From positions 13,848,997 through 13,912,996 of the forward strand of contig NC_091016.1 of assembly GCF_041296385.1 (NCBI RefSeq): DNA of 64,000 nt, in the 5' to 3' direction. Shown here in pieces: positions 1-10,500 of this stretch. Position 1 is the first letter of the stretch, and the number at the start of each line of letters is the position of its first letter. The translations under genes and the position numbers were made by a program. The DNA is from Aphelocoma coerulescens. Lineage: Eukaryota > Chordata > Aves > Passeriformes > Corvidae. Under the pieces are notes generated by a model. It searched no databases. It was given only the letters and a program-made list of their open reading frames with translations, and was not told where the DNA came from.

Positions 1-3000
1 GGAAACCTGATAACATCTAGAGGTGCAGCATCTCTATTGCTGAGACACCAGTCAAGCCTTTGAAGTGAGACGGCCTGCAATTGAAGCAAATCCTTGGGTA
101 TTCAGTCTCTTTCAGCTGGAGACTCAGCACAGCTTGGTACTTCCACATCTGGATCACCCTGTAAGACACACCTTCTTTTTTAAATTAATTAATATTGGCA
201 CTGCTGGGGTGGTTCCTAAGGAACCCGATTACTTAGGCTCCAGGGAGATATAAAATTAACTATTCAGACTGTTTAGTGGTTAACTTAATGTTGTGTATGA
301 TTCTGGCAGAGCAAATGAGTAGTAGAGATTGAAATCTCAGCCAAAGCTAGTAAAGACTCAGCATTTCCATTTAGTTTTTAGTTTTTAGTCCATCCAGAAA
401 GTTTTAGAGCCAGGTTTCACAGCAGACTGCAGAAGACTGCTAAGTGAAGTATAACTGTGTAAGCTACAAAAATAAAAGCAGTTGTTTATAAATATTAGCT
501 ACTTCTTTAGTTTTATCACATAACTTTTATATTAATTCTTAAATTTCCTGGCACACCCACTAAAACATTTTTGCTGCTGCTAATACCCCTACTATCCAAC
601 TAGTGAAATAATGACATGTTATGCTACTATTAAGGGTTGATTCTACTAGTAGTGATGCCTTATCTTCTCAGGCATCAGATTGTTAAATTACAACAGAACT
701 GGGAGATATTCAGATTTAATTTCAGAATTAATCTTATCCAGCTCTTTAAACTGTAACAGCTGTTCTCAATGAGTTTAAGTACTATAAAACCAATATTTCC
801 TCAATTTGTATTTGTCAAATGCAAACATGTCAGCCTTGGGAATTAACAAAACAACACAAAAATAATCTAAAAATAAAAATCCATGGAAAACTAGCTGAGA
901 AGAAGCAAAGAAGTTTAGAGTTACATTTTTCCACTCTCACAAACAAAGCTCTGTGGTTTCCCTGCAGGATTTTGTTGAAACGAAACAATTTTATTAGAAT
1001 ATGTTTATTTAGAAAGACGTTTTCAGGAGAACAATTGTAGCCAGAAAAAAAGAGCTGACCACACTCAAATCAGCAATGGAAGTTCCCACTGATTTTGATA
1101 CCAGAAGAACTTCATGCAGTGGTTTTAGAAATAGCTTTGTGTAGAGAAAACCTGGGATAGAATTATCACAACTTGATAATGTGTGAAATCATGCCCAATC
1201 TCATGCCTTCTGCAGCAGTTATTTGCCTTTAAAAAAATCCCCAAAACCTCATAAAATCATGAGAGCGTGCTTTCAACAGGTAAAAAGAAACACTTAAATG
1301 AAAAAAAAAGTTATTCCATAATAAGAGGAGATATGAACTTATTTACATAGAATTAGCTATTCAAGTAAAAAATTAATTTGTTTAAATGCCTAAGAGAAAA
1401 GAAGTGTGATTGTTAGTAAATTCTACTGTTTTACAGCACTCACTTGAATTAACTATTTGCATTTCTTCAGACCCTTGATTTGTTTTTCTCAGAAAAACGC
1501 TACTATTTACCTCTTTTTTTTTTTTTTTTGTAAAAGAGCAATGTGGCTGAAGTCTGTGTGGTTCACTGGGAGTTTGTTGGCATATATTTGCAATTCCTGA
1601 AGCAAAAAAATGATATTTTATCTTTAGAAGGAGTTACATTTTTTGAACTTATTGAATTTTTCAGAGATCAGCATGAAGAGTTCTGATTAAATGCTTGCTT
1701 CAGCATTTTAAAGGCTTCTTGTGTCCCTGTTGCCTAAGGAGGTCGTACACGAGGATTGCTCTGTAAACATCAGATTGTACAGAATTGGCTCTGCATACCA
1801 TGCCAGGCACACAAAGAGGAAGTCAAATGGCTTATCTCTCACTTATCAACTAGTTTATTTTTCACGCCCAAAAAAGGCTGCTACAAGAGCAGCTGCTACT
1901 TTGTAAATAATTTAATGGCTTCTGTTAAGTAGAGCTGTCAATTTTGCCAACAATATTAAAAGGAGATTTTCATTTTACCATGGATTTGCACATTCTGAAA
2001 TGCATTTTTATCCCTGAGAGTCCAGTGGAGGATCCTGGAGAATGGAAACAGCTTCTGATTTGCAGACACAGATTCAAAAGAGAATAGATGTGGTTAAATA
2101 ATGACAGATGTGTGAGCAGGGAAGGTGTGATATCACCTGCATGCATTACCTAGAGAGCATCCTGCTCAATAAGGCTTAGGAAAACTTTGAGTGGACTTGT
2201 AAAGAAAGATATTTGGCTCTTTCTGACAGGTGTTAGATGTAGCAATAGCAATTACCACAAAATTTTGGAAATGCAGAATATGCATTGTGTCATTGTGTGG
2301 TTGGGTGTACACAATATTATCCCAATATTGATCACGACAAATGGGATTTTTTTAAAGATTTTTAGCACAAAAAATTCACATTATTGCATCTGATAAATTA
2401 CTTTAATGATGAAACCACAATATTAGCATAATACCAACTCTCAAATTTTTAAAATTCAAATTCAGATTGAAATCTCCAGATCCTAACATGTTAAGCAAAT
2501 AGTAGGTTAGAATTTAAAACAGCAACAGTTTATTATGCAATAAGCCAAAGGAGTATCCCAGATTGCCTGAATACAAAATCTTGGGTGAAACTTGTGATCT
2601 CTCCAGTGCTAGCACAAAGTCAGGTTTCTGTTAAACACCAAACCCTAGACAGAGCCCTGATCTAAATGTGAGGACCACCACCCTCTCCCAGCTCTGTGAC
2701 ATTGTTGTCAAAATCCTTCCCTTTCTAATTAAAAGTGGGATAGTCTAGTTTGGGAAGGGCTGTGTTGTTTAAACAGTGTTCCTTGTGCATTTGTTTTTCC
2801 TTCTTTAGCACTTCTCACAGGGAGCAGAGTCCATGTCCCACAACAAAAATATTTATTTCTTTGTTCTATAGCTCTTATCTGATGGTTTTGTGGCTTTGAA
2901 CCACTCCTGGCATCTGATCCTATCAAATGCTCCACACTGCACCTGTATCCCCAGACCAGAATAGGTTCAATGCCCATAACTTGAGGTCAATTTCAGATAT

Positions 3001-4949
3001 TTATTTCAGATACAAAAGTGCAGAGAAGTCTATTTGCACTCCTGTGGGTAAGAACCCTGCTCTTCCCCTGGTTTGGTGCTTGCAGATGACAGACTGCTCT
3101 GTTTTCCATGAGGTTCCCATGGATCCAGTAGCATTATTTAACAAGGTGTAGCTGTGCTGCATCCACAGCACAAAATATATGCATTATATGCTCATGGCAT
3201 TCATATATTAGAAATGTGGCACACAAGGACTCTGTATGTCCAAATTGTAGCCCACTCCAGTTAAAAAGCTGCTGGGTACCACCTGGAGCACATGCATGAG
3301 TTACACTGAAGTGATTGGTGTGAGGACTGGGATTTACTCTGTTCTGATTGTCGGCAGGGACAAGGAAACACAAATCAGTAGTGTGATGGAAAGAGAACAA
3401 GACAAAGTTGACCCAATTCTAATTTGTTTTTTTCCTCAATACACACTCCTCTTTGAGCATCTCTCAGGGTTTTATGTTCTGAAATGTCCCCACTCCTCGG
3501 AGCTGGGTCAGCCTCAGGAGAAGTCATGGACATCATATATTGGTAAAAGTTTATAACTTTAAGGGGGTAAGTTGTGTAGGCCTTAGATGTTACTGGAAAA
3601 AGAAAAAAAATATAAAAGAAAAATTAATTGCAGCTGCTTGACTCACCCCGTACATATGAACTTTGACATTTTGCAAATTAAACATTCTGTTTAACATTCT
3701 GTTTCTTAACAAAATAAGGCAAAGTGGAGGGGGAGGCTCTTCAGGACCAAAGACTCAGTTCCAGGTGGGACCACAGCAGTGAGAGATGTGTTCCCAAGCA
3801 GAGGCTGTCAAAGTTTGTGCCACAAGACCTGCAGTGGATTTTGCCTAATTATTTTTTTCCCCCAATCAACAGGAATTTTGTTTAAGCCCTTTCCCAGAGT
3901 TCTTCATGTATATGAAAAGCAGCTTCTCCTGAACCTCTATAAGTTCTCAATATTGTTCCTCTCCTTCTCTTGGCTTCTCACTCTGCCAGGCTCCAAGAAG
4001 AGCTGCCCAGAGAAACCTCCCTTACTTGCCCTGGAGTTGAGTTTCTGAGATGTAAAGCATTGCCTGTACACCTATTTTCTCCTCTGCTTTTATTTCTCTT
4101 TGGATTTTTTTATTCAACATGGAGGGGAAATTGCACCACTGCTGATTTAGCACCTTTATTTATTGTAGTGTGATGTGCTTGCTCGAGGTGTGCTGCTTTC
4201 AGCCAAGTTGGCCATTTTCAATTATTCCCACATTGCTCTGCCTGTGGGAAGCAGCAGCACAGACAGACAACATCAGCTACCTGGGAAAGCCAAACCTTGC
4301 CACACTTCACCCTCCCTCACACCACAGATGCCAGTAATATTTAGGTGGCATGAAGAGTAGGAATAGTCCACAGCAATCCTACAGCACTGGATTTTTAGGA
4401 CTCAGAGGTTCAGAAACACTTATGAGGGGATTTGCTTTCCTAAGCCAGCGAGTGTTCTGGGTCTCCAGACAAAATGCTAACCAACAGCCTGGCAACCCTC
4501 GCCAGGGTGTTGCATCCTCCCCACTGCCCACGGTGCCACCATGGGTATCATGCAGATTAGCTTATACAGGATCCAAGAAGGCAGAGAACAAGGGGAGAAA
4601 AACAGGATTAGAAGAGGAAAAAATGCAAAAGAGTCTTACGATTTTGAGAAAAATCTTTTAAAGTCTTTATCTGTAACAGGATTTTTTTTTTCCTTAATCC
4701 AAACTCTGCTAGCCTGTGGTTTGATTAAATTTTTTATTTATTTATTTGAAGTCTCACACCTAGAATATGCAATTCCTTCTCTGTATTTTTAAGTGGTTCA
4801 GATATTTTTAAACAATTTCCTTTTCCAGAGGGCTCAGACTGGAATTTGTGAATGCTTCACCTACTGAAGACTTCAGGTCTTGATTGTGAACCAAAATATT
4901 TTAAAACAAAGCTAAGGGAAGTCTTTCTTTTTAAAGGAAGGAGTTACAG
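1..4949. other. WDPCP intron, 5' part, no gene seen
   Basis: AT-rich sequence upstream of the provirus. I looked on the + strand for earlier WDPCP exons (open frame bounded by AG and GT, with similarity to the part of the protein before the C-terminal tail) and found none. The open frames here are short, lack codon structure and match nothing I recognise. The only simple-sequence feature is a poly-T run near 1515-1530. By its position the stretch is the beginning of the intron that received the retrovirus. Confidence 0.55.
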
Positions 4950-4954
4950 ATACC
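4950..4954. repeat. Target-site duplication, left copy (ATACC)
   Basis: The five bases ATACC directly before the 5' LTR recur directly after the 3' LTR at 11359-11363. A 5-bp duplication is the footprint of retroviral integrase. It marks the exact insertion and shows that the provirus has not been rearranged by recombination with another copy. Confidence 0.9.
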
Positions 4955-5040
4955 TGTCCTGGGTTGAGGTGTATTCTATTACCATCCTCATGAGCTGTTG
5001 AAATCAGGTGGGGCAGTGTTTTCCTTGCCTCCTCCCCCCA

Positions 5041-5160
5041 GATTATCTTTCTGTTAATGGCCCATCATTGTCCTGCTGCATGACTCAGAGATAACTCCCT
5101 CCGGACTATCTTCTGTTAACGAGCCTAATCAACACCTGGCCTCATGACTCATTACCTCAT
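5041..5160 (+). promoter_or_regulatory. Imperfect enhancer duplication with two AP-1-type sites in U3
   Basis: Two diverged direct copies of about 60 bases follow each other. Each starts with a TATCTT(T)CTGTTAA core (about 5044 and 5107) and ends in a TGACTCA site (5081 and 5145). Tandem enhancer units in U3 are common in retroviruses, and TGACTCA is the AP-1 consensus, also close to MAF/NRL half-sites. The same unit lies in the 3' LTR at about 10891-11010. Use by AP-1 is inference. Confidence 0.55.
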
Positions 5161-5452
5161 TGTGAGATGCTCCACCCAGAGGGAGGAACCAAGCATCCCA
5201 TCATGGATATAACTGGGACTCTGAGCATCAAAGGGACGGGCTCCACTGGATTTCCAGAGGACAGGAGCTACACAGCCACCGCTGGACTTTCTGAGGAAGA
5301 GCAGACCCCTTCTACTACAGGATCACCACTTCAGAGGATTGCAGCCACCATTCCACCAGACTGCTACCACTACCCTGCCTAATAGGGATTCAGGTTGTAT
5401 CTTGGCTCTGTCAGTGTTTTCTTTTACTTTCTTTTCCTTTTCTTTAATTTCC

Positions 5453-5458
5453 ATTAAA
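5453..5458 (+). terminator. LTR polyadenylation signal (ATTAAA)
   Basis: ATTAAA, the commonest variant of AATAAA, lies 50 bases before the end of the LTR. A second copy is at 11303-11308 in the 3' LTR. It follows a pyrimidine-rich stretch and precedes a GT-containing stretch. Because the provirus is in sense orientation in WDPCP, these signals could also end WDPCP transcripts early. Confidence 0.5.
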
Positions 5459-5513
5459 TTGTTATTCTGACTTGGTGCCTCTCACTGGTTTATTTTCAAA
5501 CTAGTACATAATT

Positions 5514-5531
5514 TGGCGCCCAACGTGGGGC
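5514..5531 (+). other. Primer binding site, tRNA-Lys1,2 type
   Basis: TGGCGCCCAACGTGGGGC begins five bases after the 5' LTR. It is the 18-base complement of the 3' end of tRNA-Lys1,2 used by spumaviruses, some betaretroviruses and lentiviruses such as visna. Mammalian ERV-L was named for a tRNA-Leu primer, so a lysine primer is notable for this element. Confidence 0.85.
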
Positions 5532-5573
5532 ACTGCTCTGAGAGAAAGTCAGAATTACAATTTTGTATTCACC
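5532..5573 (+). other. Very short untranslated leader
   Basis: Only 42 bases separate the primer site from the Gag start codon, compared with several hundred in many exogenous retroviruses. A long leader packaging region is therefore absent. Packaging and dimer signals, if present, must lie in R/U5 or within gag. No obvious splice donor is seen here, consistent with an element without env. Confidence 0.6.
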
Positions 5574-7487
5574 ATGGTGCTCAGCTTGTCTGCATGGGTA
5601 CTGTATCTTGCTCTCTATATCTTTCCTCACATGGGGAACTACCTGCCTGTAGTATTACTCCTGTTAAAACCAGGGAATGGTATGAGAATTGCTTTAATGG
5701 TTTATTATGTCTATAGCATAATAACCTGCGAGGCGATGAATGCCATTCGGAAAATATACTCCATTTTGTTTGGCTGTCCTAGTCTGGGCTCCTATTTCTG
5801 GGATCTCCTCAACAATCGCACCCAGCCCCTGGTGGGAGGAGTAGAGAGTGGTTTCTTCCAGCCTTTCAGGCCAGGCACAGCAGTTTTTGAAAATATTGAA
5901 CTCCCTCTGGATGTCAAAGATAGCATAAACTTGCTGTCAGTTCTGCTTTGTCTTCTCTGTACAGCCTGCACCATGTACACCATGCTCAGAATCAGAGCTA
6001 TGGCACAGCATCCTCAGGATGAGGGAGGGAAGAAGAGCAGAGCAACAAACACCATGTCTGCACAGACTGTCACAGAGAAGAAAGAAACCAAATGCAAAAC
6101 AACAGCGTCCATGTCTACGCAGACTGACACAAAGGAAAAAGGAACCAAACGCAAAGCAACAGTGTCCATCTCTACGCAGACTGACACAGAGGAGAAAGAA
6201 ACCAAATGCAAAACGACAGCATCCATGTCTACGCAGACTGACACAGAGGAGAAAGAAGCCAGACGCAAGACAACAGCGCCCATGTCTACGCAGACTGACA
6301 CAGAGGAGAAAGGAACCAAAAGCACTGTCAGCATCCCCACGCAAACCATCACTGAACCAGAACAGCCTAAACCGATTGCAGTTGCCCCCGTGCAGAAGAA
6401 GAAATCAAAAAGCAAGTCAGTCCGCATAGTGACTGACGAGGATGCAGCAGGACCTTCGCACCCAGCAGAAGAGGCAGAGCCAGAGATCATCACTCGGTCA
6501 CTATCCCTGGGTGAGCTGCGTGACCTGCGGAGGGAATTCACCCGCCAGACGAATGAGTCCATCCTGACCTGGCTCCTCCGCATCTGGGACGCTGCAGCCA
6601 ATGACACTATTCTAGACGGAAGTGAGGCCAGGCAACTGGGATCTCTGTCCCGGGATGTGGTCATTGACCAGGGGATCGGGAGAACCCAAGAAACCCTCAG
6701 CCTCTGGCGGCGACTGCTTACAAGTGTCAGGGACAGGTACCTTTGTAAAGAAGACCTCCAGGTACACCAAGGAAAATGGAGCACAATGGAACAAGGTATC
6801 CGGTGCCTGAGGGAATTGGCTGTGCTGGAGATCATTTTCTCAGAAGATGAGAGATTTCCTAAGAGCCCAGATGGTGTCCAGTGCACATCACAGATGTGGT
6901 TGAGGTTCGCACGCCTCGGACCAGAGATATACTCCCGTTACCTGGCAACGCTGCAATGGAGGGAAGGCGAGGACAGGGTGGGCGTCTTGGTGAACAAGCT
7001 GAGGATTTACGAGGACACTGTCACAGCCCCATTTCGCACCCATGTCTCATCCGTGGAAACAAGTCTTTTGGCTGAGCAAGTCCGGAGCTTGGTTGAAGAA
7101 GGCCATCAGAAATTGAAAAAGGAGCTTAAGGAAGAGATTTATCACATCTCGCCAGAACTAACAAGAGTCTCTGCCATTAGGAGCCGGCGCCCCCCAACCA
7201 GGGAGAGAGGATACACGCCACGAGGTAATCTCTGGTTTTTCCTTCAGGAACATGGAGAAGACATGAGTAAGTGGCATGGAAAACCCACCTCCTCCTTAGC
7301 AGCCAGGGTACGTGAACTAAAAAGAGGGACAACTACCACAAGAAGCGCATCTAGAGTCAACATTGCTCCGGTCTCTCGCACACAGAACTCCAGACGGTAC
7401 CAGAATGACAGTATGACTGATCCTCTTGAAGGGACCTCAGGTACATACTCACCGGAAGGGAGCAACATGCACCAGAACCAGGAATAG
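5574..7487 (+). CDS. gag: Retroviral Gag-like polyprotein (637 aa)
   Basis: The start ATG at 5574 is in a strong context (ACCATGG), 42 bases after the primer site. Residues 1-140 are strongly hydrophobic: segments around 3-31, 38-52 and 117-138 look membrane-spanning. There is no N-terminal MG myristoylation signal. Residues about 160-260 form 19-residue repeats with STQTD cores and Lys/Glu-rich linkers. A basic stretch (KKKSKSKS, near residue 278) follows. From about residue 305 to 560 comes a helical, Leu-rich part that begins LSLGELRDLRREF and resembles the capsid region of ERV-L Gag proteins. The C-terminal part is rich in Arg and Ser. No CCHC zinc knuckle is visible, as in spuma-type Gag. 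It ends at an amber codon, in frame with pol. Capsid assembly is the expected role. The hydrophobic start suggests membrane or ER targeting, which is inference. Confidence 0.85.
   Translation: MVLSLSAWVLYLALYIFPHMGNYLPVVLLLLKPGNGMRIALMVYYVYSIITCEAMNAIRKIYSILFGCPSLGSYFWDLLNNRTQPLVGGVESGFFQPFRPGTAVFENIELPLDVKDSINLLSVLLCLLCTACTMYTMLRIRAMAQHPQDEGGKKSRATNTMSAQTVTEKKETKCKTTASMSTQTDTKEKGTKRKATVSISTQTDTEEKETKCKTTASMSTQTDTEEKEARRKTTAPMSTQTDTEEKGTKSTVSIPTQTITEPEQPKPIAVAPVQKKKSKSKSVRIVTDEDAAGPSHPAEEAEPEIITRSLSLGELRDLRREFTRQTNESILTWLLRIWDAAANDTILDGSEARQLGSLSRDVVIDQGIGRTQETLSLWRRLLTSVRDRYLCKEDLQVHQGKWSTMEQGIRCLRELAVLEIIFSEDERFPKSPDGVQCTSQMWLRFARLGPEIYSRYLATLQWREGEDRVGVLVNKLRIYEDTVTAPFRTHVSSVETSLLAEQVRSLVEEGHQKLKKELKEEIYHISPELTRVSAIRSRRPPTRERGYTPRGNLWFFLQEHGEDMSKWHGKPTSSLAARVRELKRGTTTTRSASRVNIAPVSRTQNSRRYQNDSMTDPLEGTSGTYSPEGSNMHQNQE
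6060..6353 (+). repeat. 57-bp tandem repeat in gag encoding STQTD motifs
   Basis: The unit is 19 codons long, with the TQT codons starting at 6117, 6174, 6231 and 6288. A degenerate first copy (AQTV) is at 6060 and a shortened last copy (PTQTI) at 6339, 51 bases after its neighbour. Each unit reads roughly STQTDTEEKETKCKTTASM. The copies differ by scattered substitutions, many of them conservative or silent, while the TQTD core is kept in four copies. This points to selection on the motif rather than fresh slippage. Confidence 0.9.
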
Positions 7488-7515
7488 AGGGGCCCTGCCT
7501 CTAGCCAGGTAGAGG
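7485..7515 (+). promoter_or_regulatory. Gag-Pol amber readthrough region with alternative hairpins
   Basis: TAG at 7485-7487 is the only stop between the Gag ATG and the end of pol; the frame is open on both sides. TAGAGG at the stop (7485-7490) can pair with CCTCTA (7498-7503). The same CCTCTA can instead pair with a second TAGAGG at 7510-7515. The second hairpin starts 10 bases after the stop, near the spacing of the structure that promotes readthrough in gammaretroviruses. Each stem is 6 bp, so stability is modest. Readthrough as the mode of Pol expression is inference from frame and layout. Confidence 0.6.
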
Positions 7516-10500
7516 AAAGGGATAATCGGGTCTTTTGGACTGTGTGGGTCCGATGGCCTGGCACAGCTGACCCACAAAAATACACGGCTTTGGTTGACAC
7601 AGGCGCTCAATGTACTCTGATGCCATCAAGGTATGTGGGAGCAGAACCCATTTCTATTTGTGGGGTGACAGGAGGATCCCAGCAGCTGACTGTACTGGAA
7701 GCTGAAGTGAGTTTAACTGGGAACGAGTGGCAGAAACACCCCATCGTGACTGGCCCGGAGGCCCCGTGCATTCTCGGCATAGACTATCTCAGAAATGGAT
7801 ATTTCAAGGACCCAAAAGGACATCGTTGGGCTTTTGGGATAGCTGCTGTGGAGACAGAAGATATCAGACAACTGAGTACATTGCCTGGCCTCTCAGATGA
7901 CCCGTCTGCCGTGGGACTGCTAAGAGTTGAAGAACAACAGGTACCAATCGCCACAGCAACAGTACACCGTCGGCAATACCGCACCGACAGAGACTCTGTG
8001 GTTCCCGTCCATGAGATGATTCGTAAACTGGAGAGCCAAGGGGTGGTCAGCAAGGCCCATTCACCTTTCAACAGCCCTATATGGCCAGTGCGTAAGTCCA
8101 ACGGGGAATGGAGACTGACAGTGGATTACCGTGGCCTGAATGAAGTCACACCACCATTGAGCGCTGCTGTGCCGGACATGTTGGAACTTCAGTACGAGCT
8201 GGAGTCCAAAGCAGCGAAGTGGTACTCCACTATTGACATTGCCAACGCCTTCTTCTCCATTCCTTTGGCAGCAGAATGCAGGCCCCAGTTTGCTTTCACT
8301 TGGAGGGGTGTGCAATACACCTGGAACCGACTGCCCCAGGGGTGGAAGCACAGTCCTACCATTTGCCATGGACTGATCCAAACTGCACTGGAAAAGGGTG
8401 AGGCCCCAGAACATCTGCAATACATCGACGACATCATCGTGTGGGGAAACACAGCAAAGGAAGTATTTGAGAAAGGAGAGAAAATCATCCAGATTCTCCT
8501 GGAAGCTGGCTTTGCCATCAAAAGGAGCAAAGTCAAGGGACCTGCCCAAGAGATCCAGTTCCTGGGAGTAAAGTGGCAAGATGGACGACGTCAGATTCCC
8601 ACCGAGGTCGTCAACAAGATCACTGCGATGTCTCCACCGACCAGTAAGAAGGAAACACAAGCTTTCCTAGGTGCCATAGGTTTTTGGAGAATGCACATTC
8701 CTGAGTACAGCCAGATTGTGAGCCCTCTCTACCTGGTTACCCGCAAGAAGAACGATTTCCACTGGGGCCCTGAACAGCAGCAAGCCTTCGCCCAGATCAA
8801 ACAGGAAATCGCTCATGCGGTAGCCCTTGGCCCAGTCAGGACAGGACCAGAGGTGAAGAATGTGCTCTACTCTGCAGCCGGGAGCCATGGTCTGTCCTGG
8901 AGCCTCTGGCAGAAGGTGCCTGGTGAGACTCGTGGCCGACCACTGGGATTCTGGAGCCGAAGCTACAGAGGATCTGAAGCTAACTACACTCCCACAGAGA
9001 AGGAAATCTTGGCCGCCTATGAAGGAGTCCAAGCTGCCTCAGAGGTAATCGGCACAGAGGCACAACTCCTCCTGGCACCCCGACTACCAGTGCTGGGGTG
9101 GATGTTCAAGGGAAAGGTTCCTGCCATGCATCACGCCACCGACACCACATGGAGCAAATGGATTGCTCTCATCACACAGCGTGCCCGTATTGGAAACCCG
9201 AATCGCCCTGGGATTCTGGAAATTATAACAAACTGGCCTGAAGGTGAGACTTTTGGATTATCTTCTGAAGAAGAGGAAGAGCAAGTGACTCGTGCTGAGG
9301 AAGCCCCACCATATAATGAGCTACCGGAGACTGAAAGACGTTATGCCCTCTTCACTGATGGTTCCTGCCGAATTGTAGGCACTAACAGGAAGTGGAAAGC
9401 TGCAGTATGGAGCCCCACACGGCAAGTTGCACAAGCTACCGAGGGACAAGGTGGATCGAGTCAGGTTGCAGAGCTTAAAGCCGTCCAGCTGGCTTTGGAT
9501 ATTGCTGAACGAGAGAAGTGGCCGAGGCTTTATCTCTACACCGACTCGTGGATGGTAGCTAACGCTCTGTGGGGATGGCTGGTTCGCTGGAGAAAAGCCA
9601 ACTGGCAGCGCAGAGGGAAACCCATCTGGGCCGCTGAGATTTGGCAGGACATCGCCGCCCGAGTAGAGAAGCTGACCGTGAAGGTTCGACACGTGGATGC
9701 GCACGTACCCAAGAGTCGGGCTAATGAAGAACATCGCAACAACGAGCAGGTGGACCGAGCTGCCAAGGTGAAAGTATCACAGGTGGATCTGGACTGGCAG
9801 CACAAGGGAGAATTATTCCTAGCTCGTTGGGCCCATGATGCCTCTGGTCATCAGGGGAGAGATGCAACATACCAATGGGCCCGTGACCGAGGGGTGGACC
9901 TTACCATGGACAGCATCTCACAGGTCATCCACAGTTGTGAGACCTGTGCTGCAATCAAACAGGCCAAGCGGGTGAAGCCTCTGTGGTACGGTGGACGATG
10001 GTCAAAGTACAGGTATGGGGAAGCCTGGCAAATTGATTACATCACCCTTCCCCAAACTCGCCAAGGCAAGCGCTACGTGTTGACCATGGTTGAAGCAACC
10101 ACTGGATGGCTGGAGACCTACCCTGTGCCTCATGCTACAGCCCGGAACACCATCTTGGGCCTGGAAAAGCAAGTCCTGTGGAGACATGGCACCCCGGACA
10201 GGATCGAGTCAGACAACGGGACTCATTTTAAGAACAGCCTCATCAACACCTGGGCCAGAGAACACGGTATCGAATGGATATATCACATTCCTTATCATGC
10301 ACCAGCTGCTGGAAAAGTTGAACGCTGCAATGGACTACTTAAAACCACCCTAAAGGCACTTGGTGGGGGAACCTTCAAAAATTGGGAAGCGAACTTAGCG
10401 AAGGCTACCTGGATGGTCAATACCCGAGGGTCCATCAATCGAGCTGGTCCTGCCGAGTCTGAACCCTTGCACACAGTGGATGGAGATAGAGTCCCTGTGG

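Larger units (their letters stand above)
4955..5508 (+). repeat. 5' LTR (554 bp)
   Basis: Begins TGTCCTGGG and ends CTAGTACA, giving the canonical TG...CA ends. Read side by side with the 3' LTR at 10805-11358 I found no difference. It contains two TGACTCA (AP-1/TRE type) sites at 5081-5087 and 5145-5151, a TATA-like stretch near 5203-5211, and an ATTAAA polyadenylation signal variant at 5453-5458 close to the end. It also contains a 71-codon open frame at 5167-5382, which I do not call as a gene. The U3/R/U5 borders cannot be placed from sequence alone. Confidence 0.95.

Noticed and set aside
6014..6886. 290-codon open frame antisense to gag
   Set aside because: It mirrors the gag repeat region; the periodic codons of the 57-bp unit keep the opposite frame open. 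Its composition (Ser, Val, Cys repeats) matches no protein, and the sense frame has clear Gag context.
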